A stretch of DNA of 64,000 nucleotides from Trichobilharzia szidati (GCA_944472155.2 OX235271.1:106963256-107027255); one strand, 5' to 3'; counted from the stretch's first letter, positions 12,890 through 23,735 are shown. Numbers and translations are program-made. Notes: a model not told the origin generated them from the letters alone.

Positions 12890-13195
12890 CAGGAGTTGGT
12901 TTGTAAGGATTAGATTTGTTTTTACGAGTTTGACCACGGATTGATATCAGTTAGAGAAACATTGAAAACGAGGAAGTACTGGACAGCGGTTTCATCATAG
13001 TTTGAGAATCATTGGCAGTACGCACCCACTGGATTTCGAACCCAGGACCTTCCTTCCGGCCACAAGGCAAGCTCGTATACCATTCAGCCACTGGGACCCG
13101 ACGATTCCCAAACTAGGATGAAACAGCTGTTCAGTACTCCCTGGTTTTCAATGGTTCTCTAACTGATATCAACCTGTGGTCAAACTCGTAAAAAC
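12890..13195. repeat. Hammerhead SINE fold-back pair
   Basis: A minus-strand portion (12890-13100, with tRNA-like head CCAAGTGGCTGAATGG-type and GGGTTCGAAATCC) abuts a plus-strand 3' portion (13100-13195, TTCTCTAACTGATATCAACC). Both arms share GAGTTTGACCACGG-type ends, so the locus can form a long imperfect hairpin. The core is diverged. Confidence 0.7.
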
Positions 13196-13683
13196 ATCAA
13201 TATTCATTGTAACTTGTCCTAATATACTTTATATTTCTCCTCCCATTAAGGTCTGATAATTAGAATGAATATTACACTAAATATGAGAATTTTTGGGTGA
13301 ATGTTTTAATTTCACTCATTATTATAAGTCAAAGCTTATTACTTTGAAATACGACTTTCAACATTTGTCCTCACCTAACGGAAATATCCTACAAATGTGT
13401 GCAACAGTGTCTTTTTCTTATCTTATTTCTCGAGGCATTTAAGGAAAGTCTTACACATACTTGTATGCAATTTTTTGTATAATTCGCAAAATAAAGTTGA
13501 ATAATAATCGAATAACTTAGTAGAAGATAAAAAAGGTTTAGCCCTTTTATTTTGCAAAGAAATGACCTGACAGTTAAAAGACTAACTAACACAATTAAGA
13601 GTCTGGGTGATAAAGTTAACTTTGCATTGTTTATGCAAACTTATATAATTTGAGGTCGTGGTAAACTTAAGGTCAAGCACTTG

Positions 13684-13688
<5 letters not shown>

Positions 13689-13715
<27 letters not shown>
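13689..13715. repeat. (AT)n microsatellite
   Basis: Thirteen AT units without interruption. Confidence 0.95.
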
Positions 13716-14037
13716 GTATATCGTGCTTAACTGTGATTGATCCTCCTACATAAAACTAATTGGAATATAAGTGGTGTTGGACTCTGTTTATACCTGCAGC
13801 TATAAAAGTTAACCAATACGTACTACTTCAACGTGTTTAAATGATAGACGTTAAGATGTGGTTGCAAGACGGATCACGATCACATAATCACTGGTACGAT
13901 TAAGATGGGCTTCATCGTTATTGACTCATCTCACCTAGATGAATCGTTAAAATTTAGCTTAAATAAGTAGATCAGCTACCCAGGGTTGAGACTAAGTTTA
14001 TTTGAAAAGGAGAAATGTTTGTTGATGTAAATGAGCA

Positions 14038-14462
14038 ACAACAACAACCCACCCAATCAAATCCCTACAAACCAACACTTGAAAAATTAATGAGATCCTC
14101 ACTAGCGACTTGCCCTATTCAGGTAGGTAGTTACCTGGGGTTCTAGTGAGAAGTCGTGACCAGTAGGGTGCAACAGGTCGGGTGTGAGGACAAATACTCG
14201 CCGAAGACATTGGCTAGGGTTCGCGCTATGTCGTGAATTGGCAGAAGTTAGAATTCATGGGCTGGCCATTGGATCGGGTCCCAGTGGCTGAATGGTCTGC
14301 GAGCTCGCCTTGTAACCAGAAGGTCCTGGGTTCGAACTCTGTCGGTGGGTGCGTACTGCTGAAGAGTCCCAAACTAGGACGAAACAGCTGTCCAGTACTC
14401 CCAGGTTTTCCAATAGTTCTCTAACCAATGTCAGCTCATGATGAAAATCCTGTAAACAACCC
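14038..14462 (+). repeat. Hammerhead SINE, full-length copy with intact ribozyme
   Basis: The copy begins with the 3'-terminal motif of a unit (AATCAAATCCCTACAAACCA) and then the 5' body. The tRNA-like head (14278-14340) has A-box-like TGGCTGAATGG and B-box-like GGGTTCGAACTC. A canonical hammerhead (14345-14405) and the 3' body follow. Carrying the unit's 3' end before its 5' end implies it came from a concatemer. Confidence 0.88.
14345..14405 (+). ncRNA. Type-I hammerhead ribozyme, apparently intact
   Basis: Stem I pairs GTACTG (14353-14358) with CAGTAC (14393-14398), with extra GGG/CCC pairing further out. The core CTGAAGA (14359-14365) follows. Stem II is GTCC (14366-14369) with GGAC (14377-14380), then GAAA (14381-14384). 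Stem III is the minimal ACAG/CTGT with no loop, leaving the predicted cleavage after TGTC (14392). All conserved core bases are present. The very short stem III is typical of animal SINE hammerheads, which may cleave as dimers. Confidence 0.82.
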
Positions 14463-15079
14463 ACGTTCTTGAGTAATGCTCAGTGCACAGCTTTAAGGCT
14501 CGAGATTGTAACAGTAATATTCGCTAAAGCACTCACCTCATAGACAAATAAGTGAACAATGTGTTTTTTATTTTAAAATTGTGGAGTGGTTTGAAGACGA
14601 ATCATAGGCGAATACTTGTACAAAACCAATGATGGAGCGTTGACTGAAACCTCTACTGAATCTGAGGAAATGATAAGTAATGAATATTTACCAAGCCTAG
14701 ATAATTTTTATTTCATTCAGAAGTTATGCATTGCGTCGAATTAAATATGTAAAACATTAATTTGGTTTAAAATATTGTTGAATCTCTGTTCATTAGATGC
14801 AATTAGGTTCTCAAAGTCACTTTTAATTTATGTAAAATAGATTATATAGTTATATTATACATCGCTTATTTATATAATCTAAATAAATTTATGCAAGTAT
14901 GTGTTGCCTGTTAAATCACCAGGAGAATAAATAAGTTACTTTTAAAAACAAATGGATATTCTGATTTGTCGTGAAATGATTATTACGGGCTTTCCAAAAA
15001 GTAGAATAAATAGTGCAAGTTTGTAAAAGAGCTGCTTCTTAGTTTCCATAAATTTACTAAAGCCATGATCGTTCAGTCA

Positions 15080-15570
15080 GTGTCACAGACAGAAACTCCC
15101 ACCTATGCAACTAAGTGATTCTGGTGATCATTGGGTTTTAACTTTTCTCAGCCGAGTTTTAATATAAGCCCTGGCGTCATCAGTACAGCTACATCACAGA
15201 GAACAATTTTGGGCCATGTCAGCCAGCCTCCAACGTCTGAATCTCAGCAGCCCTAAGAACACTGCCGAGCGGCCTGTAACCCCCGCCACACACACCACTA
15301 GTCAAAGACCTTACTAATCGGTTCCATGTTTTCATTTGACCATCCCTAACTGCTTTTTAGACCGGTACTGCATTGCCTGTCGGCAAATCCTTTGGCTCGG
15401 CATGCGTAGAGTATGTCCTAGCTATCTCAGTTAAAGGAGGTTTACAGTCTCGTTCATAGGTTTTTCTTCGTTACCTAACACTGAACCTCCTACCTCAATA
15501 TTACTAGCTGTATCTCTCCAATGAACACAATAAACTGAATAGAAATACTTATTATAAAAATCCACTAATG
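15080..15570 (-). mobile_element. Decayed copy of the second LINE family
   Basis: Read on the minus strand, the segment gives ASNIEV, MNETVNLL, LGHTLRMPSQR and DGQMKTW, colinear with the 46.7-47.2 kb frame but interrupted by many stops. It has the same domain and order, so a degenerate copy is the simplest reading. Confidence 0.65.
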
Positions 15571-17364
15571 GTTTCATACCCTTCATTTTCACTGGCCGTG
15601 TTTCAGGAGTAAACCAAGGCTGAATGAACTATTACACAGTGCACAAGGCCTTTTACGGTTAGCCGGATATCATGCCAGCGCCAAAGACTATGCAAGTTTG
15701 ATAAGGCCATCAATCAGTCCATTAAAGCTAATGTATTTCTTTGTATAATGGATGGTTAACACATCCAGCCATTTCGCTTTCTGTCTATGAACTAAGGGGT
15801 CAGTGCACACAAGTCCAATAGAATCATCCTACGTTTATCAGCTGTAATATTCATATCAAGTATACTTGGACTTTCGGCTAAGATATTCAAAAGACTTTGT
15901 ATTGATCAGAATTTTCACTTAAAAATTTTATTAACCGCACAATTGTTATGTGCGACTGTAAACAAGCTACACAGTCTCTCAATCAGAATCAGATATGCAT
16001 AAATATTGACTATCCATATGTCAGTCAGACAAATAACCAATCAGAATCACCTTTTAGTAGACGCCCACTACTTGGTCTACGTTATTGTACGAATGTTGTT
16101 ATTAGGATTAATATAGAGTTGACTTCAGTTAGCCCTGTTGAAATACACTTTCTCATTTACTGATTAGGGTCAGGAGTATCCACCAGAAAGTCATCTAACG
16201 TTCTTTAGTATTCAGCAGTATTCGTGTGATTATTTAGCACACACAGTAGTAATCCAGATTATAGACGCTTTTACGCGGTGGGAATTCGATTTCTGAGATA
16301 ATAAAGTAGGTTGGTGTTACATTCACTGATAAATTTCTAATGAAATTATATGTTATTCCTTATGAAACAGGACTGGTTATAATAATTCCTAACGTAGAAT
16401 CTCTACAAGCTCTTATACGAATTCATACGTCCGAGTAAAGTACCTTGATTAGTACAACATATTTTCTGCGCACTGCCTTCACAGGAAAACATTCTTACAG
16501 TATCTCTCAACTGATGGAGATAAGTACCACCTTCAGACAACTATCACCAGTGAACAACTTTAAAATGATCCAAACAAGCTGCTACATAACATACGAGATT
16601 CAGAGGTTTTATTATTAGAAAGTTTGGCTTATAGTCTATTCGCGATAAATAAGAGCTTAAGCCTTCAGTGAATTTGGCCAAATGTTAGTGTGTGAAACAC
16701 AACTGATCAGTCCGTTGTGATCTCACTAACTAACAAATCCTAGAAATTGTCTTATTTAGCAACAACTGATGCATTAGTAAGGCGACCTCAGAATAATTTT
16801 TCTGACCGACTAATTTATATATACAAAAAGAGTGAGTCAAGAGGAAATAAAGCCAGGATAATAAAAGGAGTGTGCTTCTCCAAGTCCTATAAATTAAATA
16901 CTTTACGGAAAACTGTTGGTGATAAAAACCAGTTAATAAAACCAAATAGAATGACCATATTGACCAGAAGAAAAAACATCCTATCTGTAGTATCTTGAAT
17001 GTAATTGAAGAATCCATCAGCGTGACATTTAAACATAACGCATGACCAAATATTCAATGTACCGTGTGTACACCGTATAATCTCTAATGAAATTCTCTAC
17101 TCTAGTTGAATTCAGATAAGTCTGGATTGTGGAGGAAGTAATTTTACAAAAAAAAAGTTCCACTTAAAAGTGAACTAGATATCAGAAAAATGAATTTATA
17201 GCGTTGCTCACGCATATGAATACACACGACTTGTTTTTATTAGCAATAATATTCACTAGGGAAATAACTAAGTTTAACTGCCAAGAAAATAATTTCATTA
17301 AACATTTCCATTAGGCGAATATGATGAAAATAACTTGAGAATATTTTTTTTGTTATGTGTCAGT
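15571..17364. other. No gene recognised
   Basis: The part up to about 15.9 kb may be further decayed retroelement. The rest, including overlapping frames at 16730-17017, shows no motif. Confidence 0.5.
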
Positions 17365-17624
17365 TTGTAGGGATTTGATTGGCCTCATGTTTTGATCATG
17401 GACTGATATCAGTCAGAGAACCGTTAATTTTATCGCTACCAAACGCTATACAAATATAAAACCTTCAATTTCTTTCCTATAAAATGAAAATAATGGGAGA
17501 ATGAGTTTGTGTGGTTTAGCGATTTGAACATGGATAATGAATTTGTTAGCGATAGCTGTTAAAGACATTAGTTACATTTTTGCAGGCCATTTTTCGCATC
17601 TGATGAAACAAAAACGTTCAATAA

Positions 17625-18150
17625 ATAAGAATTGATACCAGTTGGAGAACCATTGAAAACAAGGGAGTACTGGACAGCTGCTTCTTCGTAGATTGGGACT
17701 TATCAGCAGTAGGCACCCAGTGGATTTCGAATCCCTACAAACTAACTCTTGAAAATTAATCTGATGCTCGCTAGTGACTGCCTACCGGACGAGGTTGCCT
17801 CGAGCTCTAGTAAGAAGTTGTGATCAGCGGGTTCCATTCGGTCGGGAGTGAGGATGGAGTTCCCGCCGGTGACACTGGTAGGTAGTAGCGTTAAAATCAC
17901 AAATTCGTAGAAGTTAGAACTCATGGGTTGACCATTGAATCGGGTCCCAATGGCTGAATATTATACAAGTTTGCCTTGTAACCGGAAGGTCCTGGGTTCG
18001 AAATCCAGTGTGTGCTTACTACCGATGATTCCCAAACTAGGCTGACCAGAAAGCTGTTCAGTAATCCCTGATTTTCAATGGTTCTCTAATTGGTCTTACC
18101 AGAAACCAATAGAATCCCTAAAAACTATTCCCTGAAAATAAGAATTGGTT
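17625..18150. repeat. Diverged hammerhead SINE subfamily, minus fragment then plus copy
   Basis: A minus-strand 3' fragment (17625-17735, GGAGAACCATTGAAAAC, GTACTGGACAGCTGCTTC) is joined to a plus-strand copy (17735-18150). The plus copy has GGTCCTGGGTTCGAAATCC (B box) and a GGTTCCATTCGGTCGGGAGT 5' body also seen at 55.8 kb. The hammerhead core (ATTCCCAAACTAGGCTGACC) is broken. Another minus remnant lies at 17365-17430. Confidence 0.65.
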
Positions 18151-18260
18151 TAGCCTTTAATTTCACCAAGTAATATTTTTCTGTAACCGAAGAAAAAATT
18201 CAATTTATTAGAGGATTTCATCATGAGCTGACATTGGTTAGAGAACCATTGGAAAACCTG

Positions 18261-18311
18261 GGAGTACTGGACAGCCGTTTCGTCCTAGTTTGGGACTCTT
18301 CAGCAGTACGC
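18261..18311 (-). ncRNA. Type-I hammerhead ribozyme, apparently intact
   Basis: It has the same layout as the 14.35 kb copy: GTACTG/CAGTAC stem I, CTGAAGA, GTCC/GGAC stem II, GAAA. Stem III is ACGG/CTGT with one G-U pair. Cleavage is expected after TGTC. It belongs to the downstream unit of the dimer. Confidence 0.78.
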
Positions 18312-18670
18312 ACCCACCGACAGAGTTCGAACCCAGGAACTTCTGGTTACAAGGCGAGCTCGCAGACCATTCAGCCACTGGGACCCGATCCAATGGCCAG
18401 CCCATGAATTCTAACTTCTGCCAATTCACGACCTAGCGCGAACCCTAGCCAATGTCTTCGGCGAGTATTTGTCCTCACACCCGACCTGTTGCACCCTACT
18501 GGTCACGACTTCTCACTACAACCCCAGGTGACTACCCACCTGAATAGGGCAAGTCGCTAGTGAGGATCTCATTAATTTTTCAAGTGTTGGTTTTTAGGGA
18601 TTTGATTGGTTACAGGATTTTATTATGAGCTGACATCAGTTAGAGAACCATTGGAAAACCTGGGAGTACT

Positions 18671-18713
18671 GGACAGCTGTTTCGTCCTAGTTTGGGACTC
18701 TTCATCAGTACGT
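18671..18713 (-). ncRNA. Hammerhead with a mutated core
   Basis: The stems are kept but the core reads ATGAAGA instead of CTGAAGA. Change of the invariant first C (C3) is expected to abolish or greatly slow cleavage. It belongs to the upstream unit of the dimer. Confidence 0.65.
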
Positions 18714-18761
18714 ACCCACCGGGATTCGAACCTAGGACCTTCTGGTTACAAGGCGAGCTCT

Positions 18762-18875
18762 AGGACGAAACAGCTGTCCAGTACTCCCAGGTTTTCCAAT
18801 GGTTCTCTAACTGATGTCAGCTCATGATGAAATCCTGTAACCAATCAAATTCCTACAAACCAACACTTGAAAATT
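18762..18875 (+). repeat. Hammerhead SINE 3' fragment, inverted against the dimer
   Basis: It starts mid-ribozyme (TAGGACGAAACAGCTGTCC) and runs through the 3' body to CAACACTTGAAAATT. It directly abuts the minus-strand dimer, so about 110 bases on each side are complementary. Confidence 0.8.
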
Positions 18876-19390
18876 CAATTTATTCTACATTTATCAAGGG
18901 GATTCTTGAGACCATTTTAACATAACTGTGTATTATTCTATCAACAAATAAACTACACATCCTGAGCCTAATTCAACTGCTATTCGAAGCATCATATCGG
19001 GGATGTTTTCAAATTGCTCTTCATCATATCTTATTATGAAAAAATTTTACAGAACGGGAAATCCTGCCGGAAATATTTTTGTAGAGATAATTTATGTTTT
19101 ATCCAAGCTGGCAGACAAGCAAACATATTTTTATATGGATTTATTTATTTGTTTTACTGAACAAATTCAAAATTTACATTAAACAATTACAAATAAGAAG
19201 CATCAAGTTGATTGATACTTAAGCCGGATGCATACATCAAACTCAGCATGCTTAAGAAGAATAGTCAAATCTAGCGAACTTTTCAGGTTTTAGTAATGTG
19301 AGCGAATGGAATGAATTTTTCATAAGGATTCACCTACCCAGCTTTATAAATACATAGAAGTAAACAAATTACTACCAGAAGTTTGACATA

Positions 19391-20309
19391 CTAAGGATTA
19401 TTGTTCCCTTGGGTTCCTAGTGGAACATAGGGCTTCAACTACACGTCTCCACTTGTTTCTGTCTTTTGCTGTACTTTCCACCTGCATCCATGTTAATCCA
19501 TACTGTTTCAACTCCTCTTCACACGATCTCCTCAATGTCATCCTTGCACGTCCCACTCACCGCTTCCCTTTCGGGTTCCACTCGACGGCCTGACTCGCGA
19601 TGTCACCCAGCGGTCTCCTCAGCGAGTGTCCAATCCATCTCCACTTTCTCCTGCATATTTGTTGAGCGATTGGTTCTTGTTTTGTTTGTTCCCATAGTTT
19701 CTTGTTGGCGATTCTTTTCGGCCATCTGATCTTGAGTATAGAACGAAGACAGCTGTTGATAAAGGTCTGCAACAGGCTGTTGGAAATATTCTTGGTGACC
19801 CGCCAGGTTTTTGATCCGTATAGAAGAACTGACTTGACGTTTGTATTGAAAATCCGAATTTTGTTGTTGATGCTGAGTGACGAAGATTTCCAGATTGGTT
19901 TCAGGTTGATGAATGTGTTTCTCGCCTTCCTGGTTCTCGATTTGACATCCTTGTCCGTTCCTCCTGTAGTTGATACAATGCTCCCTAGATAAGTGAATGA
20001 AGTAACCTCTTTCAAATCCCTCCCGTTGATGATGATTGGCGTTGGATGTTGCTGTTGTTGTTGGTTGGTTGGTTGGTTATTTTCATAACCTCCGTCTTGT
20101 CTATGTCCAACTGCAGTCCTGTCTTTGCTGCTTCTTCGACCATTTTGTCGGTTTTCGCTTGTAAGTCTTCGATTTTGTGTGCCATCAAACATAAATCATC
20201 CGCGAAATCCAGGTCTTCTAGGTTCTTCACGTCGGTCCAGGATATCCCTGTCTTCTCGTTTCCCACTGTCTGACGCATAATCCAGTCCACCACAATTAGG
20301 AATATCATT
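19391..20309 (-). mobile_element. 5'-truncated RTE-clade LINE copy with the F-A-D-D box intact
   Basis: This is the 3' third of the same RTE family. It retains VVDWIMRQTVGNEKTG and DLDFADDLCLMAHK, so the catalytic box disrupted in the 39.5 kb copy is unbroken here. A 211-codon frame covers 19557-20192. The 3' end reads aggaacccaagggaacaat. The element is cut off at 20309 next to a short duplicated motif (GGATACTATTTAG at 20311 and 20331). Confidence 0.88.
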
Positions 20310-20389
20310 GGATACTATTTAGGTATTTAGGATACTATTTAGATATTACGACCAAAGAAATTAATGAAAGGTAATGAAAGGTTACCAGT

Positions 20390-20910
20390 CAGTGTTGCAG
20401 TTCTCACTATACTTTGATTGGACACTAAATAGTAACTAGTTTCAAGCGTTCGGTCTTCCGTTTTGTGCATACTGAATGCTATCAGTCAGCTTTGCAATGT
20501 GGCCACTATACTAGGTAAATCACCATCCAAAGCGTCCTGTCGATTACCTCCAATGACCTAATAAGAACGATCCAGGCTGCACTGTGGTGGCGAGCCAGCT
20601 AGCATGGTGACCACATTGCAGAACTGACTGATAGCATTCAGTATCCACCAAACAAAGGACTAGACACATAACACTAGTTACTAGCCAGCGTTCAGTCAAA
20701 GTCTCCAATATAGCCCTGTAGAAAATTAGTTCGGAGTCCGAATTGCTTAGTGGTAACGTCTCCGATTGCGGCACAGGGTAACACGGGTTTTAAATCCCAG
20801 GAGGGACATGAGTTCCTTCAAGATTGCAGATACGCCTTGCTGACGAGTGCCGAAAAGAACAAAACCTAGGTCCAAGGCTTCCAAACGATTGCCTCCAACC
20901 ATCTAACTCT
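20390..20910 (+). repeat. Composite of a third tRNA-headed SINE family with a hammerhead-like core
   Basis: The main copy (about 20725-20910) has A-box-like TTGCTTAGTGGTAAC and a decayed B box (GGGTTTTAAATCC). It then has GCTGACGAGTGCC, AAAGAACAAAACC and GGTCCAAGGCTTCC, laid out like a hammerhead (CTGANGA, stem II, GAAA-like, cleavage strand). A related piece lies at 20520-20565. Inverted arms at 20469-20506 and 20607-20644 are nearly complementary over 38 bases. Confidence 0.55.
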
Positions 20911-21287
20911 TACTATAAGTAAATTATAGGCTTAATAATATTAACTCTCTAACAAAAGAGTGGAAATAAGTTCATCAGACGATATCTTCCTCTGATTTCA
21001 TTCCCAGCAGCTTAACAATATCAAAGTTTATATTTCTATTTCATTACAGTGCTTATTTATAGAAAGTAAGTGATTAAACCTAGTGATGAAAATCGGATTA
21101 CATGAAGATATAAGAAAAAATATAAAGAAAGATATAAGAAAACTACAATTATGATGGAAACGCACAAAATTCAAGAAGAATCGACACTCTAAATATGGTT
21201 ACATAATATATAAGAGTATAATATCCAGAATAGTATGTTTAAGAGAATCAAGATAATGATGTGTTCTTAATCCTAAAAGTAAAGGGT

Positions 21288-21545
21288 TTAAAGAAACAAG
21301 AAGAGAGACAACGTATAGGTGAAATCAATGTAGAGATAAGTTCCCTTGTTAGAGAACAATTCCCCTTTCGCATATGTTGTAAGGAAAATACTTCTGTGGT
21401 ACTGAAAGGTGAAAAACTCATTCTTTTTGACAAATATTTTTCCCATCTTGTTGATTAGTTTGAATACTAAATCACTAGTAATTCTGTGACCATTATCAAC
21501 AAAATGCCTGACAATAGAACTTTTGAAAGACCTGCTAGCAGCCAC
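21288..21545 (-). mobile_element. Penelope-like element C-terminal fragment
   Basis: The text SFKSSIVRHFVDNGHRITSD and VFKLINKM resembles the SAI-HL-TGH-V-AFKII block of the fragments at 12.2 and 22.7 kb. No active-site motif remains. Alternative: a chance frame in AT-rich DNA. Confidence 0.45.
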
Positions 21546-22689
21546 TTCAGCCAGTGTTCATGAACTCCTTTAGCATAAAAGTGTGTTAAAGAACCTTGAC
21601 AAGTGACCCTACAGAAGAATTCGTCAGATGTGGAAGTATGTCCAACAAACTGCTGGCAGCTATAGAGTACTACTGTCGTGGCAGACTTTCAAGGGATCAT
21701 TACAATGCATAGAAATTGCAACATGAATTTGAGTATACATTTATGTTACAGCATGCAGTTGACCATTATTTATATTTATATTTCCATATGGTGTCAGTGA
21801 TTATAAAATCTGCACTTTACGCCTTCAAGACTGATAATAAGTAAACACAGCTGTCGGATTCTATGCGTGGAGTACCTCTTTGACAGTCAAAACTAGAAAA
21901 TGTGAGTATAAAGTCCTGAATAACAGTTAGAAATTTGAGGCTTAACACACTTAAACTGGCTATATATATCACTGACAGAGGAACCGTTCATCCAAAATCC
22001 TCATTTCCCATATTATTTAAAATATGAGAACTTATTGAAATAACTTTATCAAAAAGATGCAGTTACAAGTGGTCAGTAAATGCTTGCATAAACTAGATTT
22101 ACACCAGTAACAATCTGAAAATTAGATTTAATTTGAAAATCACTTTTATCATCAGATTTCAGGTGAGCAGAATCTAAAAAGAAATTGACTATCTCTTGTG
22201 TTTATGTACACTTTTTTTCTGTTGAATTAATCACAAAGTTTTGTTTGCTTAAAATACCCAGTCTACAAAATTAATCGTTTTTATATTAAGCGTTTCATAA
22301 CAGTTGAATGAGACAGTAGTAAATAAGTAAGGCTGTATTTTTCAGGATTGATGCTCTATATGGCGATAAGTGAATTAAGAAACTAGTCGGTGTTACTAAT
22401 CTCAGAAGAATGATAAAAATGAGTACAATAAAAGAAAGTCGTCTATAGACTAATTTTACATTTTTAAGACCAACTAAGCCCCTGAAAGTAATCTTGCTTT
22501 CATCAAAACTAGGATCTTCAGCGATTGGACTAGTCATAACTGGGAGAAGGGTTTGTTAATTCTTGTTCAATATTTTCACAAAGGATATCGACTATTATAT
22601 TCAGATGATAAATATGTTCAGAATCTATAGATTACGTCGAAATTTTCACTTGTCAATTAACACCACAATATCCACATGTACCGAAAAGC

Positions 22690-22965
22690 CTACATCTCAA
22701 GATGACAGACGCTTGCAATAGTGCCATTGCTAATCATCTCCGTGATACGGGTCATGAGGTGGAAAACGCAAAATCCTCTGGAATTATCAGTAGAAAAAAG
22801 CCCGCTTCTCCTAAAGTTTTGTCACAGCATTCTCCATCAAGCGCCACTTATGGGATCAGAAAGAAGCAGTTATCAGTCTACCCTTGCCCTGGTAACTGGA
22901 TGTCTTTATTCTCTCTTTCGTTTGACTACGTAATCCGTGGCTTTAACCCCACCCCCCCTTGACAT
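22690..22965 (+). mobile_element. Penelope-like element C-terminal fragment
   Basis: The frame NSAIANHLRDTGHEVENAKS matches the 12.2 kb Penelope-like fragment over its SAI-HL-TGH block. The upstream YIG part is absent. The downstream 300 bases (ACGTAATCCGTGG, ATTACGTAACTCC) resemble the 3' UTR of the same family. Confidence 0.68.
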
Positions 22966-23273
22966 AATATAATTTTGCTTGTCCCTTGTTTCTATGATTT
23001 GAGCTGAATTCAGTATATTGTCACTCAATTTTTTGGTTACTCATCGTCTTACATACCTCTCATCTTTATTACGTAACTCCTTTACTATTGTATGCATACA
23101 TTTAATTTGTTTAAACTTGAGCTCCCTGTGCAAAACTATATAAGCGTAATTTTCTGATCACTGTTCACTAAATTCGGAACTTTTTGTCAACTGACGTCAT
23201 GTAAAAATTTGCAAGTATGTTAAAACTTTTCTGTACATGAACTTAATAATAATTTATATTGGCTGCAGGCAGC

Positions 23274-23300
23274 TGATGAGAGGTCAACGAAATAAATGAT
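23274..23300 (+). ncRNA. Hammerhead-like remnant in a Penelope-like 3' tail
   Basis: CAGCTGATGA, then CGAAAT after nine bases, has the core spacing of a hammerhead but stem II no longer pairs. It lies downstream of the 22.7 kb Penelope-like fragment, and such elements are known to carry hammerheads in their terminal repeats. Confidence 0.3.
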
Positions 23301-23305
23301 GGTAT

Positions 23306-23735
23306 CGTATTCAAGTATTGGTTTGTAGGGATTTGGTTGATTGGTTACAGGATTTCATCATGAGCTGACATTGGTTAGAGAACCATTGGAAAACAAGCTG
23401 GGAGTACTGGACAACTGTTTCGTCCTAGTTTGGAACTCTTCAGCAGTACGCACCCACCGCCAGGGTTCGAACCCAGGACCTTCTGGTTACAAGGCGAGCT
23501 CGCACACCATTCAGCCACTGGGTCCAGCCCATGAATTCTAACTTCAGCCAATTCACGACATAGCGCAACCACTAGCCAATGTCTTCGACGAGTATTTCTC
23601 CTCACACCCGACCTGCTGCACCCTACTGGTCACGACTTCTCACTGGAACCCCAGGTAACTATCTACCTGAATAGGGCCAGTCGCCAGTGAGCATCTCATT
23701 GATATTCAAGTATTGGTTTGTAGGGATTTGGTACC
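23306..23735 (-). repeat. Hammerhead SINE, full-length copy with terminal direct repeats
   Basis: This is a complete minus-strand unit. TCAAGTATTGGTTTGTAGGG followed by ATTTGG occurs at both ends (from about 23310 and from about 23707). The tRNA-like head has GGTTCGAACCC. Terminal redundancy of the unit's own sequence, rather than a target-site duplication, again points to a concatemer origin. Confidence 0.85.
23401..23451 (-). ncRNA. Type-I hammerhead ribozyme, apparently intact
   Basis: It has CTGAAGA, stem II GTTC/GGAC with one G-U wobble, GAAA, stem III ACAG/TTGT with one wobble, and stem I GTACTG/CAGTAC. All core bases are conserved. Confidence 0.72.

Larger units (their letters stand above)
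18211..18761 (-). repeat. Head-to-tail dimer of the hammerhead SINE
   Basis: Reading the minus strand, a unit starting in the tRNA-like head at 18761 runs through its hammerhead (18671-18713) and 3' body into GTAACCAATCAAATCCCTAA. It then passes straight into the 5' body of a second, full unit ending at 18211 with a hammerhead at 18261-18311. The two ribozymes lie about 410 bases apart in the same orientation, which is one unit length. Confidence 0.85.

Noticed and set aside
14233..14424. Recurrent frame beginning MNWQKLEFMGWPLDRVP, also seen at 1786, 18238 and 57671
   Set aside because: It runs across the tRNA-like head and hammerhead of the SINE; its recurrence reflects the repeat, not a protein.
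16730..17017. Pair of opposite 83- and 95-codon frames
   Set aside because: Composition-driven frames without start context or motifs.
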